NCBI GenBank assembly: GCA_031421855.1
Contig: JANOPN010000206.1
Coordinates: forward strand, 1 to 27,590
Direction of reading: 5' to 3'
DNA length: 27,590 bases
Source of the DNA: JAAFHN01 sp031421855
GTDB lineage: Bacteria; Pseudomonadota; Gammaproteobacteria; Burkholderiales; Burkholderiaceae_C
Made by a program: the position numbers and the translations under genes. A model generated the notes under the pieces. It was not told where the DNA came from and ran no database searches. It worked only from the letters and a program-made list of their open reading frames with translations. Of the stretch, positions 7,101-13,921 are shown piece after piece (within the stretch, counting starts at the first letter, position 1; every line of letters begins with the position of its first letter).

Positions 7101-8316
7101 TCTGAACGACCAGCTTCGCATCGTTGAAGCTGACGCGTTTGACCGGATCGAAAAACTGCTGATCGGTCAAGCCGCAAATGGCGGGCCAAACAAGCTGCCC
7201 AAGGGAAGCAAGCTCGACAAGGCGTATTTGACGTCAGTGGAAAAATTCCACTGGTTCGACATCCGCCCGGCGGACGAAACCGTTGCGCAACAATTGGAGA
7301 GCATCAAAAACTCGCTGGATCAAACCCGCCATAGTTTTGACTTGTCGTTCGAGGAAAAACGCAAGAAGCTGACCCAAGGCGACGAATTGCCCGCTGGTGT
7401 GTTGAAAATGGTCAAGGTCTACTTGGCTGTGAAGCGTCGCTTGCAGCCAGGCGACAAAATGGCGGGCCGTCATGGCAACAAGGGTGTTGTGTCCAAGATC
7501 GTTCCGGTCGAAGACATGCCCTACATGGCCGACGGCACACCTTGCGACATCGTCTTGAACCCCTTGGGTGTTCCATCACGCATGAACGTGGGTCAGGTGC
7601 TTGAAGTGCACTTGGGCTGGGCGGCTAAGGGTATTGGCCAACGCATTGGCGACATGTTGCAAGCCGAAGCAAAGGTCATGGAGTTGCGCAAGTTCATCGA
7701 ATCGTTCTACGCCACCGGCTCGGGTCGCGCCGAAGATGTCGCGGCATTGAGTGATCAAGAAGTGCTCGACATGGCGGCGAACTTGTCCAAAGGCGTGACA
7801 TTCGCGACACCGGTGTTTGATGGCGCTGCTGAAGAAGAGATTCGCAGCATGCTCAAGCTCGCGTACCCTGACGATGTCATGGCGGCGAAGGGCTTGACGG
7901 CAACGCGCACGCAAGCGTTTTTACATGATGGCCGCACTGGTGATCGATTTGATCGCGTCACGACCGTTGGCTACATGCATGTGCTCAAACTTCACCACTT
8001 GGTCGACGACAAAATGCACGCCCGCTCGACTGGGCCGTACAGCCTGGTCACCCAACAACCACTCGGCGGCAAAGCGCAGTTTGGTGGACAACGTTTCGGC
8101 GAGATGGAGGTGTGGGCACTCAAGGCTTACGGCGCTTCCTACACGCTGCAAGAGATGTTGACGGTTAAGTCTGACGACGTCCAAGGTCGCACCAAGGTCT
8201 ACGAAAGCATTGTCAAGGGCGAGCACGCGATTGAAGCGGGCATGCCAGAGTCGTTCAATGTGTTGGTCAAGGAGATTCGCTCCTTGGGCATCAACATCGA
8301 ACTCGAACGCAACTGA
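4183..8316 (+). CDS. rpoB: DNA-directed RNA polymerase subunit beta
   Basis: The 1377-residue protein has full RpoB length and forms one jaw of RNA polymerase, including part of the catalytic centre and the rifampicin pocket. It begins [20 protein letters not shown]. The rifampicin region around residues 519-560 reads [20 protein letters not shown] and [12 protein letters not shown], with the wild-type D, H and S at the classical resistance positions. [12 protein letters not shown] and the C-terminal [19 protein letters not shown] are also present. ATG 4183 is chosen for GGAG at 4174-4177 and the family N-terminus; the frame stays open upstream but that sequence is not RpoB-like. rpoC follows after 19 bases. 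Confidence 0.97.
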   Translation: [1377 protein letters not shown]

Positions 8317-8335
8317 TTACAGATAGGAACCGATC

Positions 8336-11300
8336 ATGAAATCCTTGATGGACCTGTTCAAGCAATTCACGCCCGATGAGCATTTCGATGCCATCAAAAT
8401 TGGAATTGCATCGCCCGAGAAAATTCGCTCGTGGTCTTTCGGTGAAGTTAAAAAGCCTGAGACCATCAACTACCGCACGTTCAAGCCCGAGCGCGACGGT
8501 TTGTTTTGCGCAAAAATCTTTGGGCCAATCAAAGACTACGAATGCCTTTGCGGCAAGTACAAACGCCTCAAGCACCGTGGCGTGATTTGCGAAAAGTGCG
8601 GCGTTGAAGTCACACAAACAAAGGTTCGCCGCGAACGCATGGGTCACATTGACCTGGCTGCACCCTGCGCACACATCTGGTTCTTGAAAAGCCTGCCTAG
8701 CCGTTTGGGCTTGGTGCTGGACATGACCCTGCGAGACATCGAGCGCGTGCTGTATTTTGAAGCGTATGTCGTCACCGACTCCGGCATGACGCCCCTGAAA
8801 AAGGGCACGATCATGAGCGAAGATGACTACGATGCCAAGTTTCGCGAGTTCGGCGACGAATTCACCGCGAAAATGGGCGCCGAAGGCATCAAAGAGTTGC
8901 TCAAGGCGATTGAGTTGGATACTGAAATCGAGCGCCTGCGCAACGACTTGACCGGCTCCGAGCTCAAAGTCAAGAAGAACTCCAAGCGCTTGAAAATGCT
9001 AGAGGCATTCAAGAAGTCAGGCATGAAGCCTGAATGGATGATCATGGAAGTCTTGCCGGTTCTGCCGCCTGATTTGCGTCCGTTGGTGCCGTTGGATGGT
9101 GGTCGTTTTGCGACTTCCGACCTCAATGACTTGTATCGCCGCGTGATCAACCGCAACAGCCGCCTGCGCCGCTTGTTGGAGTTGAAGGCGCCGGAAATCA
9201 TCGCACGCAACGAAAAGCGCATGTTGCAAGAGTCGGTTGACTCGCTGCTGGATAACGGCCGTCGCGGCAAAGCCATGACGGGTGCAAACAAGCGCGCGTT
9301 GAAGTCGCTGGCTGACATGATCAAAGGCAAGAGCGGTCGTTTCCGCCAGAACTTGCTGGGCAAGCGCGTCGACTACTCGGGCCGCTCGGTGATCACGGTG
9401 GGACCAACACTCAAGCTGCATCAGTGCGGCTTGCCGAAATTGATGGCGCTCGAGTTGTTCAAGCCTTTCATTTTCTCGCGTTTGGAGGCCATGGGCATTG
9501 CCACGACCATCAAGGCAGCCAAAAAGGAAGTTGAATCCGGCACGCCAATCGTGTGGGACTTGCTTGAAGAAGTGATCAAAGAGCACCCTGTGCTACTCAA
9601 TCGCGCGCCAACGCTTCACCGCTTGGGCATTCAAGCGTTTGAGCCGATCTTGATCGAGGGCAAGGCGATTCAGCTACACCCGCTCGTTTGTTCGGCGTTT
9701 AACGCTGACTTTGACGGCGACCAAATGGCCGTTCACGTGCCTTTGTCGGTTGAAGCGCAGATGGAATGCCGGGCACTGATGCTCGCGTCCAACAACGTGT
9801 TGTTCCCTGCATCGGGCGAGCCGTCGATTGTCCCGTCGCAAGACGTGGTGTTGGGTTTGTATTACACGACCCGTGATCGCGTCAACGCCAAAGGCGAAGG
9901 CCTGGTGTTCGCGGATGTGGGCGAAGTACAGCGCGCTCTGGATGCCAACGAAGTCGACCTGACTGCGCGCGTCACTGTTCGCATGACCGAGCACACGCTT
10001 GACAAAGCCACCGGTGAGTGGAGTTCGAGCACCAAGTTGGTCGAGACGACCGCTGGTCGCGCTCTTCTGAGTGAGATTTTGCCTAAGGGCCTGCCATTTT
10101 CAAACATCAACAAAGCGTTGAAGAAAAAGGAAATCTCCAAACTCATCAGCGTGTCGTTTCGCAAGTGCGGACTCAAAGAGACCGTCGTTTTTGCCGACAA
10201 ACTCTTGCAGGCTGGCTTTCGCTTGGCGACGCGTGCGGGCATCTCGATTGCCATCGACGACATGTTGGTGCCACCAGAGAAGCACGGAATCATTGCCCGC
10301 GCTGAGAAAGAAGTCAAAGAGATCGAGCAACAGTATGTCTCGGGCTTGGTGACCTCAGGTGAGCGCTACAACAAGGTTGTGGACATTTGGGGCAAGGCTG
10401 GCGACGAAGTATCGAAGGTCATGATGGCCCAGTTGGCCAAAGAAAAAGTCATTGACCGCCACGGCAAAGAAGTTGAGCAAGAGTCGTTTAACTCCATCTA
10501 CATGATGGCCGACTCCGGCGCTCGCGGCTCTGCCGCGCAAATCCGCCAGTTGGCAGGTATGCGTGGTTTGATGGCAAAGCCTGACGGCTCGATCATCGAA
10601 ACCCCGATCACGGCCAACTTCCGCGAAGGCCTGAACGTGTTGCAGTACTTCATCTCGACGCATGGCGCGCGCAAAGGTCTGGCTGATACGGCGCTGAAAA
10701 CCGCCAACTCGGGCTACTTGACCCGTCGCTTGGTTGACGTGACCCAAGACTTGGTGATCATCGAAGCCGACTGCGGCACCCATGACGGTCAAGTCATGCG
10801 CGCCAAAGTTGAAGGCGGTGAAGTCATTGACTCGTTGCGCGACCGCATTTTGGGCCGCACCGCTGCCGAAGATGTGATCCACCCTGAGACGCGGGCGGTG
10901 ATCGTTGCTGCGGGCGAGATGCTGGACGAAGACAACATCGACATCATCGACGCAGTCGGTGTTGACGAGGTAAAAGTCCGCACTGCGCTGCACTGCGAGA
11001 CTCGCTTTGGCTTGTGCGCCAAGTGCTACGGCCGCGATTTGGGACGTGGCGGTTTGATCAACGTCGGCGAAGCTGTCGGCGTGATCGCAGCGCAGTCGAT
11101 TGGCGAGCCTGGCACGCAGTTGACGATGCGTACCTTCCACATTGGTGGCGCAGCGTCGCGTGCAATCGTTGCTTCAAGCGTCGAAGCCAAGAGCGCTGGA
11201 TCGATTGGGTTCAATGCAACCATGCGCTATGTGACCAACACCAAGAAGGAGTTGGTCGTGATCTCTCGCTCTGGCGAGATCGTCATCACTGACGACAACG

Positions 11301-12550
11301 GTCGCGAGCGCGAGCGTCACAAAGTGCCGTACGGTGCTGTGCTGACGATCAAGGCCGACCAAGTGGTGAAGGCGGGCACGGTTCTCGCGAACTGGGATCC
11401 ATTGACTCGCCCCGTGATCACCGAGTTCGCCGGACGGGTGAAATTCGAGAACATGGACGAAGGCGTCACGGTTGCTAAACAGGTTGACGAAGTCACTGGC
11501 TTGTCAACTTTGGTGGTGATCGACCCCAAACGACGTGGCGTCGCCAAAGTCGTGCGACCACAGGTCAAGCTCATTGATGCGAGCGGCAACGAAGTGAAGA
11601 TTCCTGGCACCGATCACTCGGTGACGATTGGCTTCCAAGTTGGCTCCTTGATTCAGGCGCGTGATGCGCAAGATGTTGGCCCCGGCGAGGTGCTCGCCCG
11701 CATTCCTGTTGAAGGTCAAAAGACCCGCGACATCACGGGCGGCTTGCCGCGCGTGACCGAGTTGTTTGAAGCGCGCAGCCCCAAAGACAAGGGCGTGCTG
11801 GCTGAGCTCACCGGGATCGTGTCGTTTGGTAAGGAGACCAAAGGCAAGGTGCGCATGCAAATCACCGACCCCGATGGCAAGGTTTGGGAAGAGTTGGTGC
11901 CCAAAGAGAAGAACATCGTGGTTCACGAGGGTCAAGTCATTAACAAGGGTGAAACCGTGGTTGATGGCCCGTCGGACTCGCAAGATATCTTGCGCTTGTT
12001 GGGCATCGAAGAGTTGGCGCATCACATCGTTGAAGAAGTTCAAGACGTGTACCGACTGCAAGGCGTGAAGATTAACGACAAACACATCGAGTTGATCGTT
12101 CGCCAGATGTTGCGCCGCGTGGTGATCGAAAACGCTGGCGACAGCAATTTCATCGCCGGTGAGCAAGTCGAGCGCAGTGAAATCTTGGACACCAACGACG
12201 CATTGCGCGCCGCTGGCAAGGTGCCAACGACTTACACCAATTTGCTGTTGGGTATCACCCGCGCATCGTTGTCGACTGACAGCTTCATCAGCGCCGCGTC
12301 ATTCCAAGAGACGACTCGCGTGCTGACCGAGGCGGCCATCATGGGCAAGCGTGACGAATTGCGTGGCTTGAAGGAGAACGTGATCGTCGGTCGGCTGATT
12401 CCTGCTGGTACCGGCATGGCGTACCATGATGCACGCAAAGCCAAGGACGCGCTGGATGAAGAAGAGCGACGTCGGATTGCTGACGCCGAATCGGCTGAAG
12501 TGGCTGAGTTGGCTGATGGATCTGATGAGGTAGCAGCCGTCGCTGAGTGA
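8336..12550 (+). CDS. rpoC: DNA-directed RNA polymerase subunit beta'
   Basis: The 1404-residue protein is full length for a proteobacterial RpoC. The N-terminal zinc site CLCGKYKRLKHRG-VICEKCG lies near residues 70-90. The catalytic NADFDGDQMAVH, which holds the active-site magnesium with three Asp, is near residues 456-467. The second zinc site is formed by the Cys at about 815 and the CETRFGLCAKC cluster near 888-898. The trigger-loop and bridge region follows with GEPGTQLTMRTFH. AGGAACC precedes ATG 8336; ATG 8348 is a second possible start. It is the last gene of the operon and is followed by an intrinsic terminator. Confidence 0.97.
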   Translation: MKSLMDLFKQFTPDEHFDAIKIGIASPEKIRSWSFGEVKKPETINYRTFKPERDGLFCAKIFGPIKDYECLCGKYKRLKHRGVICEKCGVEVTQTKVRRERMGHIDLAAPCAHIWFLKSLPSRLGLVLDMTLRDIERVLYFEAYVVTDSGMTPLKKGTIMSEDDYDAKFREFGDEFTAKMGAEGIKELLKAIELDTEIERLRNDLTGSELKVKKNSKRLKMLEAFKKSGMKPEWMIMEVLPVLPPDLRPLVPLDGGRFATSDLNDLYRRVINRNSRLRRLLELKAPEIIARNEKRMLQESVDSLLDNGRRGKAMTGANKRALKSLADMIKGKSGRFRQNLLGKRVDYSGRSVITVGPTLKLHQCGLPKLMALELFKPFIFSRLEAMGIATTIKAAKKEVESGTPIVWDLLEEVIKEHPVLLNRAPTLHRLGIQAFEPILIEGKAIQLHPLVCSAFNADFDGDQMAVHVPLSVEAQMECRALMLASNNVLFPASGEPSIVPSQDVVLGLYYTTRDRVNAKGEGLVFADVGEVQRALDANEVDLTARVTVRMTEHTLDKATGEWSSSTKLVETTAGRALLSEILPKGLPFSNINKALKKKEISKLISVSFRKCGLKETVVFADKLLQAGFRLATRAGISIAIDDMLVPPEKHGIIARAEKEVKEIEQQYVSGLVTSGERYNKVVDIWGKAGDEVSKVMMAQLAKEKVIDRHGKEVEQESFNSIYMMADSGARGSAAQIRQLAGMRGLMAKPDGSIIETPITANFREGLNVLQYFISTHGARKGLADTALKTANSGYLTRRLVDVTQDLVIIEADCGTHDGQVMRAKVEGGEVIDSLRDRILGRTAAEDVIHPETRAVIVAAGEMLDEDNIDIIDAVGVDEVKVRTALHCETRFGLCAKCYGRDLGRGGLINVGEAVGVIAAQSIGEPGTQLTMRTFHIGGAASRAIVASSVEAKSAGSIGFNATMRYVTNTKKELVVISRSGEIVITDDNGRERERHKVPYGAVLTIKADQVVKAGTVLANWDPLTRPVITEFAGRVKFENMDEGVTVAKQVDEVTGLSTLVVIDPKRRGVAKVVRPQVKLIDASGNEVKIPGTDHSVTIGFQVGSLIQARDAQDVGPGEVLARIPVEGQKTRDITGGLPRVTELFEARSPKDKGVLAELTGIVSFGKETKGKVRMQITDPDGKVWEELVPKEKNIVVHEGQVINKGETVVDGPSDSQDILRLLGIEELAHHIVEEVQDVYRLQGVKINDKHIELIVRQMLRRVVIENAGDSNFIAGEQVERSEILDTNDALRAAGKVPTTYTNLLLGITRASLSTDSFISAASFQETTRVLTEAAIMGKRDELRGLKENVIVGRLIPAGTGMAYHDARKAKDALDEEERRRIADAESAEVAELADGSDEVAAVAE

Positions 12551-12577
12551 GATTTCATCTCTATTGGTGAGTGCCGG

Positions 12578-12607
12578 GTGACTGACTGCTGAAAGGCGGT
12601 CGGTCAC
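12578..12607 (+). other. Stem-loop after rpoC
   Basis: GTGACTGAC (12578-12586) pairs with GTCGGTCAC (12599-12607), nine pairs including one wobble, with a 12-nt loop. It sits 28 bases after the rpoC stop and just before the terminator, where a 3'-end stabilising hairpin would be expected. Confidence 0.45.
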
Positions 12608-12615
12608 GAGGCTAA

Positions 12616-12657
12616 AAAACCGCCCGCTGTGCATCGCGCAGCGGGCGGTTTTGCTTT
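12616..12657 (+). terminator. Intrinsic terminator of the rpoBC operon
   Basis: AAAACCGCCCGCTG (12616-12629) and CAGCGGGCGGTTTT (12639-12652) form a perfect 14-bp stem with a 9-nt loop, followed by GCTTT. The GC-rich core and flanking A and T runs make this a strong terminator; A-runs on the 5' side also make it partly bidirectional. Confidence 0.93.
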
Positions 12658-12707
12658 GGACTCGTCAAGATGGTCGACAATGAAGCAATGTTGATCATTG
12701 AAAATTA

Positions 12708-12807
12708 GGACCTACGCAAAACCGCCCCTGCGGCGTTGCAGCTCCTAGCCGTGCTATTCGCACTGTCGTCGTCGCTGCGCCTTGCTGGGACAATCTTGCG
12801 TAAGTCC
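12708..12807 (+). repeat. 100-bp inverted-repeat element, copy 1
   Basis: A 100-base element begins GGACCTACGCAAAA and ends TCTTGCGTAAGTCC, so its ends are near-perfect inverted repeats. Inner nested arms are GCAGC/GCTGC. It matches copy 2 (23144-23243) at about 95 of 100 positions by eye, and copy 3 in reverse. TA flanks both ends here (12706-12707 and 12808-12809), which could be a 2-bp target duplication. There is no coding capacity, so it resembles a MITE or REP-like element. Confidence 0.9.
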
Positions 12808-12808
12808 T

Positions 12809-12848
12809 AAAAATAATAGCAACAAACCCAATAAATACGGCGACCAAG
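12809..12848 (-). repeat. 40-bp interspersed repeat, copy A
   Basis: Read on the minus strand, this begins CTTGGTCGCCGTATTTATTG and ends GTTTGTTGCTATTATTTTT. The same sequence with few changes occurs at 25480-25518 and 25956-25995, and its first half at 20622-20642. This copy starts one base after the 100-bp element. Confidence 0.8.
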
Positions 12849-12875
12849 TGCCAAAATCACGTTACATTTCCGTTT

Positions 12876-12904
12876 TTGATCGTCTTTTTAGATCAATTTA
12901 TAGC
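12876..12904 (+). promoter_or_regulatory. Candidate sigma-70 promoter of the LemA-like gene
   Basis: TTGATC (12876-12881) and TATAGC (12899-12904) are spaced by 17 bp. TTGATC also forms an inverted repeat with GATCAA at 12891-12896, leaving a possible operator inside the spacer. Transcription would start near 12911, a short distance before ATG 12927, and this supports that start. Confidence 0.5.
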
Positions 12905-12926
12905 GTCATTCAAGCTGAGGCGGGCA

Positions 12927-13475
12927 ATGGTGCTTAACCTCAATTGGATTGCGCTTTCGGCCGCCGCTTTGTTGGTTTTTTGGGCTTTTGGTGCTTACAA
13001 TCGCTTGATGCGCGAACGGGCGGCTGCGATCAAATGTTTTGCGGATTTGGGGCACGCGACTGAGGAGCGTGCGGCCGTTTTGCTTCGAATGGCGCACGCG
13101 CAGCTGGTTCACGTGAGCGATGCCGAGCAAGAATCGCTTTGGCACCGCATGGAGGCGTGTGTGCAGCAGTCGGCCAACGCGGCCGCGCACGCCGCAGTTC
13201 GCCCACTTGACGCGCCGCGCATCAAGGCTTTGTCCATCGCTCAGTCTGCGCTGGCCCAAGCTTTGGATGCCGTGCGGACGGGGTCGCAAGACCTGGCTGG
13301 CGCGCCGTGGCCTGGCGAGGTTCAACAAGACCTGGCCCGAAGCGAGGCTCGAGTGATGACCCAAAGCGAGAATTTTGATGCCTGCGTCGCTGTTTATAAC
13401 GAGTCGATTGCGCAATACCCAACCGGTGCGCTGGCTTGGTTGTTTGGGCTGCGGGCTGCGCAAACTTTGGGCTAG
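12927..13475 (+). CDS. LemA-like membrane-anchored protein
   Basis: The 182-residue protein has one N-terminal membrane helix (about residues 7-22) followed by AYNRLMRERAAAIKCFADLG and a helical body, and it ends with YNESIAQYPTGALAWLFGLR. These two landmarks correspond to the LemA family start (YN, helix, D/E-rich turn) and end (YN...FP...LFG). The middle is divergent and the usual LemA RHDLIPNLV motif is replaced by EERAAVLLRM. LemA proteins are helical-bundle membrane proteins of uncertain function. ATG 12927 with GAGG upstream is preferred; an in-frame ATG at 12876 overlaps the candidate promoter. It stands alone, without the TPM/YgcG partner often seen beside lemA. Confidence 0.65.
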   Translation: MVLNLNWIALSAAALLVFWAFGAYNRLMRERAAAIKCFADLGHATEERAAVLLRMAHAQLVHVSDAEQESLWHRMEACVQQSANAAAHAAVRPLDAPRIKALSIAQSALAQALDAVRTGSQDLAGAPWPGEVQQDLARSEARVMTQSENFDACVAVYNESIAQYPTGALAWLFGLRAAQTLG

Positions 13476-13496
13476 CAGTACTCCGCTGGCGAAACT

Positions 13497-13530
13497 GAAG
13501 TGCTGAGGCTAAACTCGCGGCCTCAACTTC
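13497..13530 (+). other. Stem-loop directly before the cytochrome gene RBS
   Basis: GAAGT (13497-13501) pairs with ACTTC (13526-13530), and GAGGC (13505-13509) pairs with GCCTC (13520-13524). The arms are separated by an asymmetric loop (GCT opposite A). TGGAG follows at once. The hairpin could separate this gene from the one before or influence translation initiation. Confidence 0.35.
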
Positions 13531-13544
13531 TGGAGCTTGGCACC

Positions 13545-13910
13545 ATGCACCGCAATCGTTATCCGGCCATTCGATCCTTCGCCGCAAGCCTCGTTTTTGC
13601 AACCTTGGGTTGCGCGGCCTGGGCGCAGTCAGCCGCCACTCCAGCAGCGGCTACGCCTTCACCGTCGGCGGTTTTGCACGTGCGTGCTTTGGCCGCCACG
13701 TGTGCCAATTGCCACGGAACCAACGGCAAAGCCCCTGACGGTGCGGCAGTCTTGTCCTTGGCTGGCGTACAGAAGGACTACATCGTGGCGCAAATGGCCG
13801 CGTTCAAGTCGGGCGCGCGCACGGCTACGGTCATGCATCAACTGTCCAAGGGCTACTCCGACTCGCAGATTGAGCAAATTGCGATCTACTTTGCTGCGCA
13901 AAAGAAATAA
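13545..13910 (+). CDS. Exported monohaem cytochrome c, likely FCSD partner
   Basis: The 121-residue precursor has a basic N-terminus and a hydrophobic signal ending near AWAQ (residues 25-28), so the mature protein is periplasmic. One haem c site, CANCHG, is at Cys53, Cys56 and His57. Met97 in TVMHQL is the probable sixth ligand. The fold resembles a single class I domain as in cytochrome c553 or half of cytochrome c4. The gene is followed after 11 bases by the flavoprotein of flavocytochrome c sulfide dehydrogenase, so it most likely takes electrons from it. ATG 13545 has GGAG 9 bases upstream and gives a proper signal peptide. Confidence 0.85.
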   Translation: MHRNRYPAIRSFAASLVFATLGCAAWAQSAATPAAATPSPSAVLHVRALAATCANCHGTNGKAPDGAAVLSLAGVQKDYIVAQMAAFKSGARTATVMHQLSKGYSDSQIEQIAIYFAAQKK

Positions 13911-13921
13911 GGGGCAACGAC

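Noticed and set aside
10355..11140. Minus-strand open frame of 261 codons within rpoC
   Set aside because: It is a mirror of the rpoC codon pattern, with no domain or start signal.
12876..12926. Upstream ATG 12876 as the start of the LemA-like gene
   Set aside because: It overlaps the candidate promoter and lacks a ribosome-binding site; ATG 12927 has GAGG and gives a normal membrane anchor.
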